From positions 637 through 64,636 of the forward strand of contig DBTU01000024.1 of NCBI GenBank assembly GCA_002307215.1: a stretch of DNA of 64,000 nt. The letters are read 5' to 3'. The DNA is from Lachnoclostridium sp. UBA1308. GTDB lineage: Bacteria; Bacillota; Clostridia; Lachnospirales; Lachnospiraceae. The notes beneath the pieces are model-generated. The model was given only the letters and a program-made list of their open reading frames with translations. It was not told where the DNA came from and did no database searches. The position numbers and the translations under genes were made by a program. Shown piece by piece: positions 1-7,358 of the stretch (the stretch's first letter is position 1; each line of letters starts with the position of its first letter).

Positions 1-138
1 AGTAAAATTATTTGTTTGAATGACCTATTAATTTAAGCTCTTTCCATATTAATCGTATAGCGCGGCGCGCGTATAACTAAGCAGAATCCTTTACCCCCGG
101 TTTCATCTGTGTCCTTCATACTTTTGTCAGGGATTTAA

Positions 139-318
139 AATGGAATCCTCATATCCATTGACAATGGACCAATGGAGGGCTTCTGGGAAGTTCTTAAACG
201 GGAGATGTATTACATACGCAGATTTACAGATAAGGATGAGCTGATTGGAGCTGTCTTTGAATTTTTGCGACATAAGAATACCGCCAGTCGAAAAACAACT
301 GGCGGTAGAAAAAATTAA
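139..318 (+). pseudogene. IS3-family transposase C-terminal remnant
   Basis: One reading frame encodes IDNGPMEGFWEVLKREMYY, the hallmark catalytic C-terminal motif of IS3/IS150-group DDE transposases, where the glutamate of GPMEGFW is catalytic. The frame has an in-frame TAA at 136-138, just before the conserved part. It also lacks about six residues normally found between the LIS and IDN segments, and it stops at 316-318 soon after the motif. No start, no upstream DD residues and no orfA are visible, so this is a decayed fragment. It lies directly downstream of rplL, where rpoB would be expected. Confidence 0.75.
280..306. repeat. Perfect 9-bp hairpin in the IS remnant
   Basis: ACCGCCAGT at 280-288 pairs perfectly with ACTGGCGGT at 298-306 across a 9-nt loop. 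It overlaps the end of the transposase remnant. No T-run follows on either strand, so a classical terminator is not supported; a residue of an IS end or a weak transcription stop after rplL are both possible. Confidence 0.5.
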
Positions 319-410
319 TTATTCAGTGTCCCACTTAATGACATTGCACTTGAGGGTAGCATATCGCTTTCGAGTGAGGACTTTTAATATTTATTTATCT
401 TACTTTAATG

Positions 411-776
411 TTACTTTAATGTTACTTTAGCGCCTTCAGCTTCTAACTTAGCCTTAATATCATCTGCTTCTGCCTTGTTTACGCCTTCTTTAACATTCTT
501 AGGAGCAGCATCTACAAGATCCTTAGCTTCTTTTAAGCCTAAGCCTGTAGCTTCACGAACAACCTTGATAACCTTAACCTTGTTAGGACCAACTTCAGTT
601 AACTCAACATTGAACTCTGTCTTCTCTTCTTCTTCAACTGCTGCAGGACCTGCTGCTGCTACAACAACACCTGCTGCTGCGGATACTCCAAATTCTGTTT
701 CACATGCCTTTACTAAATCATTTAATTCTAATACACTAAGGCCCTTGATAGCCTCGATAAATTCTTGAGTTGTCAT
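411..776 (-). CDS. rplL: 50S ribosomal protein L7/L12
   Basis: The 121-residue protein has the classic L7/L12 layout. An N-terminal dimerisation helix (MTTQEFIEAIKGLSVLEL) comes first, then an Ala/Gly/Val-rich hinge at about residues 33-50, then the C-terminal domain with KTEFNVELTEVGPNKVKVIK and GLGLKEAKDLVDAAP. It forms the flexible ribosomal stalk with L10 and recruits translation GTPases. A TGGAGG Shine-Dalgarno sequence lies just upstream of the ATG. It is the last gene of the ribosomal block here, 168 bp downstream of rplJ. The next downstream feature is a transposase remnant rather than rpoB. Confidence 0.98.
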   Translation of the reverse strand: MTTQEFIEAIKGLSVLELNDLVKACETEFGVSAAAGVVVAAAGPAAVEEEEKTEFNVELTEVGPNKVKVIKVVREATGLGLKEAKDLVDAAPKNVKEGVNKAEADDIKAKLEAEGAKVTLK

Positions 777-860
777 TACTATTTACCTCCATTATTTTTT
801 TAATCATAGGGTTTATTACCCATTAACGTTCGTTACTACATTTACCTGCTTTTCTTCAAT

Positions 861-969
861 CAGATTGCTTGCAACATAACAATTTCTATTATGCTTGTTT
901 TTCTGCGATCTGTGAACAGATTGCTTGCAACACAACAATTTCTATTATGCTTGTTTTTCTGCGATCTGT
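861..969. repeat. Tandem 53-bp duplication of the rplJ 3' end
   Basis: Positions 861-913 and 917-969 are the same 53-base sequence with one mismatch (CATAAC versus CACAAC), separated by 3 bases. The 917-969 copy contains the last codons and stop of rplJ. The 861-913 copy lies downstream of that stop and is non-coding. This is a direct tandem duplication within the rplJ-rplL spacer. Confidence 0.95.
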
Positions 970-1430
970 TTGAGTACTCGTGCAAGATTTGTAATAGGTG
1001 ATTGTATACTTCCAAGTAATCTGGAAATAAGAACTTCTCTGGAAGGAATTGTTGCGATTATTTCGAGTTGCTTCGCATCATAGTAACTTCCTCCAACAAC
1101 GCCTGCTTTGAATTCCAATTTGGGCATTGTCTTAAAGCTTTCAAAAAAAATTCTTGCCGGAGCAGTTGCATCCTCCATGCCGAATGCTACAGCTGACGGT
1201 CCATTCAGATCGTTAGCTAACGCTTCAAATTCTGTTCCCTTGAATGCAAAGTTAAGCATAGTGTTCTTATACACCTTGTAAACTACGCCTGCTGCTCTCA
1301 ATTTCTTACGAAGTTCAGTATCCTGAGCAACTGATAAGCCACGGTAATCAACTAATACAATTGATTTTGCAGTAGCTACATAACCTTTGATTTCTTCAAC
1401 AACGGGTTGTTTTAATTCAACTTTTGCCAT
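945..1430 (-). CDS. rplJ: 50S ribosomal protein L10
   Basis: The 161-residue protein begins MAKVELKQPVVEEIKGYV and contains the conserved VDYRGLSVAQDTELRKKLRA segment, then NTMLNFAF and the GPSAVAF region. It ends in a C-terminal helix that binds L7/L12 dimers. It anchors the stalk to 23S rRNA and acts as the autogenous regulator of the rplJL unit. A CAAGGAGG ribosome site precedes the ATG, and an L10 leader lies immediately upstream. The 3' end is duplicated downstream of the stop codon. Confidence 0.98.
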   Translation of the reverse strand: MAKVELKQPVVEEIKGYVATAKSIVLVDYRGLSVAQDTELRKKLRAAGVVYKVYKNTMLNFAFKGTEFEALANDLNGPSAVAFGMEDATAPARIFFESFKTMPKLEFKAGVVGGSYYDAKQLEIIATIPSREVLISRLLGSIQSPITNLARVLKQIAEKQA

Positions 1431-1462
1431 TACATATACCTCCTTGTTACTTTTTAAGAAAC

Positions 1463-1615
1463 AAAAAACCTCTTCCCACCAAAGCAGAAAGAGATCAATA
1501 AATCAAATATGATTTAAATCAACTTTTCCTCGGTAGGCGTTATCACCTTATGCCTTGCGGCACCTACTGTCTTCGGCAGTTTAGCAAACTCCGGGGAGTT
1601 CACTGCAAAGCGAAT
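1463..1615 (-). ncRNA. L10 leader with attenuator hairpin
   Basis: On the minus strand between rplA and rplJ lies the conserved Firmicutes L10 leader. It includes CTGCCGAAGACAGTAGGTGC, then GGCATAAGGTGATAACGCC and TACCGAGG. It is followed at 1463-1495 by a hairpin (CTCTT...AAGAG) and a GGTTTTTTG tract that looks like the intrinsic terminator of the attenuator. By family knowledge, the L10/L12 complex binds the leader and lowers rplJL expression. Boundaries are approximate. Confidence 0.85.
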
Positions 1616-1723
1616 TATAGCATGAACCATATCGTCATGTCAATCTATAATTTATTTTATATATAGTTACAGTTTCACCGTTAGGCTTAACTGTAACTAT
1701 ATTAGAGATACGACGGTACCCTC

Positions 1724-2416
1724 TTAGCCTAATTTAGCTGTGTTAAGCTTTACTCCTGGACCCATGGTAGACGCTAATGTTACGCTCTTCATATATTGTC
1801 CTTTTGATGCAGAGGGCTTTGCTTTAATTACAGCACCGATTAAGGTCTGGAAGTTATCATTTAACTGTTCCTCGGTAAAGGAAGCTTTACCCAGCGGAAC
1901 ATGAATGATATTTGTCTTATCAAGTCTGTATTCAATCTTACCGGCTTTAATATCATTGATTGCTTTCGTAACATCCATAGTTACTGTACCTGCCTTAGGA
2001 TTCGGCATTAATCCCTTAGGTCCGAGTACACGACCGAGACGACCAACTACGCCCATCATGTCTGGAGTTGCTACTACTACGTCAAACTCAAACCAGTTTT
2101 CGTTCTGGATCTTCGGTACTAAATCATCAGCGCCAACAAAATCTGCGCCTGCTGCTATCGCTTCATTAGCCTTCTCACCCTTAGCAAATACGAGCACGCG
2201 AACTGTCTTACCTGTTCCATGAGGTAATACAACAGCACCACGAACCTGCTGGTCAGCATGACGACCATCAACACCCAGTCTGATATGTGCTTCAACGGTC
2301 TCGTCGAATTTTGCTACAGCTGATTTCTTAACTAAGCTGATTGCCTCTACTGCATCGTATTGAACGGATCTGTCAATTAACTTTGCAGATTCAGAATATT
2401 TCTTTCCTCTTTTCAT
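1724..2416 (-). CDS. rplA: 50S ribosomal protein L1
   Basis: The 230-residue protein shows the full L1 pattern. It has MKRGKKYSESAKLIDRSVQYD at the N-terminus, HIRLGVDGRHADQQVRGAVVLPHGTGK, the signature LGRVLGPKGLMPNPKAGTV at about residues 128-146, and a C-terminal TMGPGVKLNTAKL. It binds 23S rRNA at the L1 stalk and classically represses its own operon by binding mRNA. The start is well supported by an AGGAGG sequence. It is separated from rplK by an unusually long 240-bp spacer. Confidence 0.98.
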   Translation of the reverse strand: MKRGKKYSESAKLIDRSVQYDAVEAISLVKKSAVAKFDETVEAHIRLGVDGRHADQQVRGAVVLPHGTGKTVRVLVFAKGEKANEAIAAGADFVGADDLVPKIQNENWFEFDVVVATPDMMGVVGRLGRVLGPKGLMPNPKAGTVTMDVTKAINDIKAGKIEYRLDKTNIIHVPLGKASFTEEQLNDNFQTLIGAVIKAKPSASKGQYMKSVTLASTMGPGVKLNTAKLG

Positions 2417-2656
2417 TCTATAAACCTCCTAGTGGTTTTATCGGAAGAAAACAAAATACTGAGTCTTCTGTCGGCAAAAATCACTTGTGATTTTCGCAAA
2501 TCAGAACAAACGTTACTCCATTGGCAAAAACGGATTATGTTACCTGTCGAATTTGCCTGTTGAACATCTGAACTTGTGTTTTGTGTTCAACATTTCCTCC
2601 CACGTTAATAGATTCTTAATCGCATATTTTCTTTCAAATATGCTGATACATTCTTA
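2417..2656 (-). promoter_or_regulatory. Long rplK-rplA spacer with hairpins and CGTGGGAGG motif
   Basis: No ORF is credible here. On the minus strand the spacer carries CGTGGGAGG near 2597-2605. A TGTTGAACA/TGTTCAACA hairpin (2558-2566 with 2584-2592) follows, then an imperfect GCAAAAATCAC/GTGATTTTCGC stem near 2475-2500. The same CGTGGGAGG string also occurs in the leader of rplK. I infer a translational or transcriptional control element for rplA, possibly the L1 autoregulatory site, but this is not proven by sequence alone. Confidence 0.4.
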
Positions 2657-3082
2657 TTAATCTACTACAGTGATACCCATGCTTCTTGCGGTACCTGCAA
2701 CCATACTCATAGCTGCATCTACGCTTGCGGCATTTAAGTCGGGCATCTTTAGCTCAGCTATTTTTCTAAGCTCCGACTTGGTAATTGTTGCTACCTTAGT
2801 CTTGTTCGGAACTGCGGAACCGGATTTCAGATTAAGAGCTTTCTTTAATAATACTGCTGCCGGCGGTGTCTTTGTTACGAAGCTGAAGCTTCTGTCGGCA
2901 TATACGGTAATTACAACCGGAGTTATAATTCCATCCTGATCTGCTGTTCTTGCATTAAATTCTTTTGTGAACTGTACAATGTTCACGCCGTGCTGACCGA
3001 GTGCGGGTCCTACCGGTGGAGCCGGAGTCGCCTTGCCAGCTGGAATCTGTAATTTGATGTAACCTGTAACTTTTTTTGCCAT
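2657..3082 (-). CDS. rplK: 50S ribosomal protein L11
   Basis: The 141-residue protein begins MAKKVTGYIKLQIPAGKATP and includes PPVGPALGQHGVNIVQF, KTPPAAVLLKKAL and the C-terminal MVAGTARSMGITVVD, all diagnostic of L11. It binds the GTPase-associated centre of 23S rRNA and is needed for the stringent response through RelA. An AGGAGG site precedes the ATG. Gene order nusG-rplK-rplA is the normal bacterial order. Confidence 0.98.
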   Translation of the reverse strand: MAKKVTGYIKLQIPAGKATPAPPVGPALGQHGVNIVQFTKEFNARTADQDGIITPVVITVYADRSFSFVTKTPPAAVLLKKALNLKSGSAVPNKTKVATITKSELRKIAELKMPDLNAASVDAAMSMVAGTARSMGITVVD

Positions 3083-3089
3083 GATAGCC

Positions 3090-3140
3090 TACCTCCTGAT
3101 AAATGTGGTGTTTGCGGGATTAAACCCTCCCACGTGTCGA
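3090..3140 (-). promoter_or_regulatory. rplK leader with CGTGGGAGG...CACCAC stem
   Basis: On the minus strand CACGTGGGAGGGTTTAATCC is followed by CGCAAACACCAC just before the rplK ribosome site. GTGG can pair with CCAC and GGG with CCC, enclosing a purine-rich loop. This short conserved-looking leader recurs in part upstream of rplA. A role in L1-dependent autoregulation of rplK-rplA is an inference. Confidence 0.45.
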
Positions 3141-3209
3141 ACTACATACAAGTTGAACCGGTAAAACCGTTTCACTTGTCCTTTAAACCTACTTCTTCAT
3201 TGCTTACAG

Positions 3210-3731
3210 TTATCTGCGAACCTTTACTTCACTGAAACCAATTTCAACCGGAGTCTCACGGCCAAACATATCCACGCTGATTGTAACACTCTGCTTATGG
3301 GGATCAATCTTTCTGATCTGACCTGTTGTATTCTCCCATACACCGGAGGCAACGACAATCATATCACCAATAACAAACTCAAGAGTCTCTTCTTCATTTC
3401 TGATGCCCATAGTTTGCATTTCTAAATCAGTTAATGGAACCGGCTGCTTTGAATCGGGTCCCACAAAACCTGTAACACCTCTGGTATTGCGGACTACATA
3501 CCATACATCATCATTCATCTCCATATGAAGTAACACATAGCCTGGAAACATCTTCTTCTGAACACGTTTCTTTATACCATTTTTCACTTCGATGACATCT
3601 TGCATAGGTACGGATACTTCTAAAATCTGTTCTTGCAGCTTTCTGTTTTCAATTGTCTTCTCAATATTCGCTTTAACTTTGTTTTCATACCCTGAATAGG
3701 TGTGAACTACGTACCAATTAGCTTCTGCCAT
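3210..3731 (-). CDS. nusG: Transcription termination/antitermination protein NusG
   Basis: The 173-residue protein has the NGN domain (MAEANWYVVHTYSGYENKVKANIEK at the start, MFPGYVLLHMEMNDDVWYVVRNT in the middle, GVTGFVG near residue 90). A C-terminal KOW domain follows (GDMIVVASGVWENTTGQIRKID). It binds RNA polymerase and affects elongation and pausing. It sits 11 bp downstream of secE, in the standard order. It looks like the housekeeping paralogue and is not near either polysaccharide locus, so it is not a LoaP-type specialised regulator. Confidence 0.97.
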   Translation of the reverse strand: MAEANWYVVHTYSGYENKVKANIEKTIENRKLQEQILEVSVPMQDVIEVKNGIKKRVQKKMFPGYVLLHMEMNDDVWYVVRNTRGVTGFVGPDSKQPVPLTDLEMQTMGIRNEEETLEFVIGDMIVVASGVWENTTGQIRKIDPHKQSVTISVDMFGRETPVEIGFSEVKVRR

Positions 3732-3741
3732 ATAATCACCC

Positions 3742-3954
3742 TTACCTAATTATCTGTGCAATGCCAAAATCAATTACATTATCAAGTAAAAAAATAATTA
3801 CACCCAGAGCAATGGTGACACCGATAACAGCAACTGATTGTCTTGCAAGAGTCTCTTTGTCAAGCCATACGATTTTCTTGAATTCGCTTTTAAGGCCTTT
3901 AAACCAACTTCTTTTAGGAGCCTTTTCGGCAGTAGAATTAGTTACCTCTCCCAT
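3742..3954 (-). CDS. secE: Preprotein translocase subunit SecE
   Basis: The 70-residue protein has a charged cytosolic N-terminus with WFKGLKSEFKKIVWLDKETL, the conserved amphipathic SecE helix. A single hydrophobic membrane span follows (SVAVIGVTIALGVIIFLLDNVIDF). The single-span form is typical of Gram-positive SecE, which clamps SecY in the translocon. It lies between rpmG and nusG with short spacers. Confidence 0.96.
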   Translation of the reverse strand: MGEVTNSTAEKAPKRSWFKGLKSEFKKIVWLDKETLARQSVAVIGVTIALGVIIFLLDNVIDFGIAQIIR

Positions 3955-3979
3955 GTCTTCACTTCCCTTTCAGAATACA

Positions 3980-4129
3980 TTATTTTGTTTCCTTGTGCAA
4001 TGTGTGGTCTCTGCAGAACTTGCAGTACTTCTTGGTTTCCATTCTGTCTGGATGTGACTTCTTATCTTTTGTCATGTTGTAATTACGTTGTTTGCAATCA
4101 GTACATGCCAATGTGATCTTTACGCGCAC
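3980..4129 (-). CDS. rpmG: 50S ribosomal protein L33
   Basis: A 49-residue ORF reads MRVKITLACTDCKQRNYNMT and ends YCKFCRDHTLHKETK. Two CxxC pairs (TDCKQ region and YCKFC) mark it as a zinc-binding form of L33. It starts with GTG at 4129, well placed after a GGAGGTGG ribosome site at about 4136-4143. It is the first gene of the rpmG-secE-nusG-rplK operon and is 25 bp upstream of secE. Confidence 0.95.
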   Translation of the reverse strand: MRVKITLACTDCKQRNYNMTKDKKSHPDRMETKKYCKFCRDHTLHKETK

Positions 4130-4229
4130 AATATCCACCTCCGCTTTCTCTCGTTGCTTTTTTATCTCACCAACTTCGCATCAAGCCTTTTTTAGGCATA
4201 AAAAAAAAGACCTATTTCTTTGCCTAATA

Positions 4230-4258
4230 AATATAGCATAATCATTTTTCTACGTCAA
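4230..4258 (-). promoter_or_regulatory. Sigma-A promoter of the rpmG operon
   Basis: On the minus strand TTGACG (4258-4253) and TATATT (4235-4230) are separated by exactly 17 bases. The promoter is about 100 bp upstream of the rpmG start, in the right orientation. The match to the housekeeping consensus is strong. Confidence 0.8.
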
Positions 4259-4489
4259 CATATTTTTTCAGTCACTAATACCCCTTATTCTTTCACGGAT
4301 TATATAATCCCAAGTGTTTAAGGTGCAAAGCTTTGTCACCATTTCCTGTACCCATATACTATTTGCGGAATTATCATAGTAATTCAAGCATGCTCGCTGT
4401 ATAATTAAGGTGGCTGATTCGCACTAGTTTTTATTATATAGGCCGATGTTAATCAGATGAAATTCCATAAATTCGGAAGGAATAAGCTT

Positions 4490-4966
4490 ATGATTGAACT
4501 AGAAAAGCTCTCTTATGATAATTATGTTCCCTGTATTCAATTAAAAGTTACGGATGAACAAAAGAATTTCGTAGCTGATAATCACATATCTATCATTCAT
4601 GCCTACTTGGAATTGGAACGAGGCACGATGCTTCCTTTACCCTATGTAATTAAGAATGATGGCGAAATAATCGGTTTTATCGTACTTTCATATTGCATTG
4701 CAGATAAAAATGAGCCTCCGGGAAAGAATGAATATTGCCTTTGGCGGTTTATGATTGATGAAAAGTTTCAGGGAATGGGCTATGGTAAAACGAGTCTGGT
4801 CAAGGCACTAGATATTCTGAAAACATATCCTCTTGGATATTCAGAAACAGTTGCTTTATATGTTGAGGCCGATAATGTTAAAGCAACCGGTTTATATCGG
4901 TCGCTCGGTTTTGAAGAAACCGGGGAGATGATAGACAATGAAGTTAAGTTAAGAAAGTCTCTATAA
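4490..4966 (+). CDS. GNAT acetyltransferase, spermidine/polyamine type
   Basis: The 158-residue protein shows the GNAT fold. The acetyl-CoA pyrophosphate loop reads FQGMGYGKTSLVKALDIL, followed by VEADNVKATGLYRSLGFEETGE. The N-terminal layout (IELEKLSYDNYVPCIQLKV and YVIKNDGEIIGFIVLSY) resembles BltD/PaiA-like polyamine acetyltransferases, so polyamine detoxification is plausible but unproven. I chose the ATG at 4490 because GGAAGG lies 9 bases upstream. An in-frame ATG at 4457 has no ribosome site. It is transcribed alone, opposite to the ribosomal operon. Confidence 0.85.
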   Translation: MIELEKLSYDNYVPCIQLKVTDEQKNFVADNHISIIHAYLELERGTMLPLPYVIKNDGEIIGFIVLSYCIADKNEPPGKNEYCLWRFMIDEKFQGMGYGKTSLVKALDILKTYPLGYSETVALYVEADNVKATGLYRSLGFEETGEMIDNEVKLRKSL

Positions 4967-5025
4967 TGAAGCCTCTTTTCTCTACCATTTTTAGTTAAAA
5001 CGAAATACTATGTAAGAACAAATAA

Positions 5026-5088
5026 ATATGCCCCTCCTTACTGTAGACAGTTATTTACTAAAACTGTTTACAGCAAGGAGGAGCATAT
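5026..5088. repeat. Long 27-bp-arm hairpin between convergent genes
   Basis: The arm 5026-5052 pairs with 5062-5088 over 27 positions with only two mismatches and one G-T pair, around a 9-nt loop. It lies between the 3' ends of the GNAT gene and the subtilase gene, so a bidirectional terminator is likely. It has no strong T-run, and its size would also fit a small fold-back element. Confidence 0.75.
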
Positions 5089-5123
5089 CATAATTCTCAT
5101 AGTGTTTTTCTTGATGCAAAATA

Positions 5124-7121
5124 CTATGCATCCGAATTGACTGTTATTATACAGATTGTTATCTTTCCGCTTGAGGTTTTCGCCGTAATACATACTGTTC
5201 CATTTGCTATGGCTGTTACGGTTCCTGTACTGCTAACCTCTGCAATCTGTTCGTTCTGACTTGAATAAATAATCTTATCTGTGCTGTCTTTGGGGGTTAT
5301 TACTGCTTTTAAATAATATTCCTCCCCCACGGTCATTAATTTTATAGGTTGTGAAAAACGAAACTTCGTTGCCTTAACGGTCTTTACTGTAATAGTCTTC
5401 ACCGTCATGTTCCCTCTGTAATCAGAGATAAATACGGTATAGGCTCCATCCTTTTTAGCAGTAAATGTTGCTTTTCCACCTTTTATGCTTATCTTCGTTC
5501 CTGCATCAGCCGGAAGGAATTCCTTCGTCTTCTTAACCCCCGCCATATACTCAACTCGCTTTATACCGCTTTGGCTATCACTCGCCTTTATTGTAACCGT
5601 ACGAGTTTTATAGTCATCCGATATCGTATAGGATACTTTTAGCTTCGGAGCTTCTTCATCTGCAACAACCTCATAGGCAACAGCAGTTTCATTTCCTGCA
5701 TAATCAGAGGTGTAAAAGGTATAGGTTCCCGCTACTGACAGATCCACCTTCTCAGCTTCTACCAGTGTACCCTCAGTACCATGCTTAAAATCCTCAACCT
5801 TCTTATTACCAAAAATCCATTTAACCATCCTAATCTGTGAACCGCCCGAATCCTCAGCTTGAACCGGTATCGTCATTACATTTTTATAGTATATCGTTTT
5901 AAAGGACAGTGTTGGTGCTATGTTATCCTGCATCAAGTCCTCTGCCGCATTCACGCACAGATATGCATCCGGTATTCCGGGATATATCATCATGCCCTCC
6001 AAGCTAGGGAGCAACTTAAGATTTTGAAAAATTATATCTCTTACATTAGAGGCATAGATGTGATTACCATATGCATACATTAATGCTGCAATTGCCGTCA
6101 CCTGCGGTACAGCAACCGAGGAACCGCTCATCGTTCCATACCCTCCACCTACGATAGTACTGTAAATATCATTACCGGGTGCTGCAATATCAACGGTCTT
6201 GGCGCCATAGTTTGAAAAGAATGGCATCTCGCCTTCTGCATTTATCGAAGTGACCGATATTAGGTTATCCAGTTCAAAATTACCGGGGTAAAGTGGGGTT
6301 ATATCATTATCATCACCGCCATTACCGGCTACAGCGACAAATAACATATCGGATTCCTTCATTGTCTCATACAACTCATCGGAATATTCGGTTGTTCCCC
6401 AACTTAGGTTACAGATATCAGCTCCCATCATCTCTGCGTACTTAATAGCTTCAATGGCATCCGACATCTTTCCTTCATCGTCCTTACCACCATTGATTTT
6501 CAGGATCATAATCTTTATATTTATATTGGACGCAACTCCTGCGATACCAATTTTATTATCTGCAACTGCCGCAATAATTCCTGCTATATGAGTTCCATGA
6601 TTATCACTGTCATTTGTAAGAGCAATTTTAGTTCCTTTTTCATAATGGCATACACTGGCATCGTCATGATAGAAATCCCAACCATAGTAATCATCGATAT
6701 ATCCGTTGTTATCATTATCAATATGATCGCCTTCTACCTCGCCTTTATTGAACCATATATGTCCGGAGAGGTCCGGGTGAGAATAATCAACGCCGGTATC
6801 AATAACCGCAACCACAACCTCTCGGTTAAAAACACCTGTTTTCTTGATATGATCCCAAGCCTTTGTAACGTTCATGTCTATTCCCTTAACAGAATTTAAC
6901 TTCTCCCCAACACCTAATGCATAACCCATGTAGAAGCCGGGATTGTTTACATACCATTGGGTATCAGAGTAGGTATCCATACTTGAATCAGAATCTATAA
7001 CCGCACCGGCTACTATTGTTGCCGGTTTTTGCAGGAATACAACAAAAAACAGAATCACAGCAGCTACAATGATAACTATTTCGAATATTTTATCGGACTT
7101 AATCATTATGACTCGTTTCAT
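5124..7121 (-). CDS. Membrane-anchored subtilisin-like serine protease with Big-2 domain
   Basis: The 665-residue protein begins with a hydrophobic segment at residues 11-30 that acts as a signal anchor. The S8 catalytic triad is complete: Asp108 in VAVIDTGVDYSHPDL, His175 in DNHGTHIAG and Ser335 in GSSVAVPQ, with the oxyanion Asn267 in AGNGG. An acidic calcium-loop-like stretch (DHIDNDNNGYIDD) lies between Asp and His. After about residue 400 come two Ig-like repeats and a C-terminal Big-2 domain (PKDSTDKIIYSSQNEQIAEV). Processing or shedding of cell-surface proteins is the likely role; the substrate is unknown. GAGG lies 8 bases before the ATG. It is a single-gene unit. Confidence 0.92.
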   Translation of the reverse strand: MKRVIMIKSDKIFEIVIIVAAVILFFVVFLQKPATIVAGAVIDSDSSMDTYSDTQWYVNNPGFYMGYALGVGEKLNSVKGIDMNVTKAWDHIKKTGVFNREVVVAVIDTGVDYSHPDLSGHIWFNKGEVEGDHIDNDNNGYIDDYYGWDFYHDDASVCHYEKGTKIALTNDSDNHGTHIAGIIAAVADNKIGIAGVASNINIKIMILKINGGKDDEGKMSDAIEAIKYAEMMGADICNLSWGTTEYSDELYETMKESDMLFVAVAGNGGDDNDITPLYPGNFELDNLISVTSINAEGEMPFFSNYGAKTVDIAAPGNDIYSTIVGGGYGTMSGSSVAVPQVTAIAALMYAYGNHIYASNVRDIIFQNLKLLPSLEGMMIYPGIPDAYLCVNAAEDLMQDNIAPTLSFKTIYYKNVMTIPVQAEDSGGSQIRMVKWIFGNKKVEDFKHGTEGTLVEAEKVDLSVAGTYTFYTSDYAGNETAVAYEVVADEEAPKLKVSYTISDDYKTRTVTIKASDSQSGIKRVEYMAGVKKTKEFLPADAGTKISIKGGKATFTAKKDGAYTVFISDYRGNMTVKTITVKTVKATKFRFSQPIKLMTVGEEYYLKAVITPKDSTDKIIYSSQNEQIAEVSSTGTVTAIANGTVCITAKTSSGKITICIITVNSDA

Positions 7122-7358
7122 CTTTAGAAGCCTCCATTCTGCCCACTGTTACGTCTTTACTAAGGTAATCGTAACTGCAAGTATTGGCATTTATGTGGCA
7201 AAAGTAATATCAAATTGTTAAATAATATTAAATATGTAAAATATATTAGGAAGCGACGTTATATCCATATTTTGGTGATGTATTTTTTATCAAATTATGT
7301 TATACTTTAAAAAAGACTATGGTACTATATTCCAACTTCATACGAAGGAGGTGCTTTT

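Noticed and set aside
245..430. 61-residue plus-strand ORF at the left edge
   Set aside because: It runs through the IS remnant in another frame, has no ribosome site and overlaps the end of rplL.
1905..2222. Long plus-strand ORF opposite rplA
   Set aside because: Shadow of rplA; no ribosome site and unlikely composition. The same applies to the other long antisense ORFs inside the RiPP, EPS and transporter genes.
3210..3731. Specialised LoaP-type NusG paralogue for the long EPS or RiPP operons
   Set aside because: It sits in the ribosomal operon and has the ordinary NusG sequence pattern; no second NusG-like gene is in the window.
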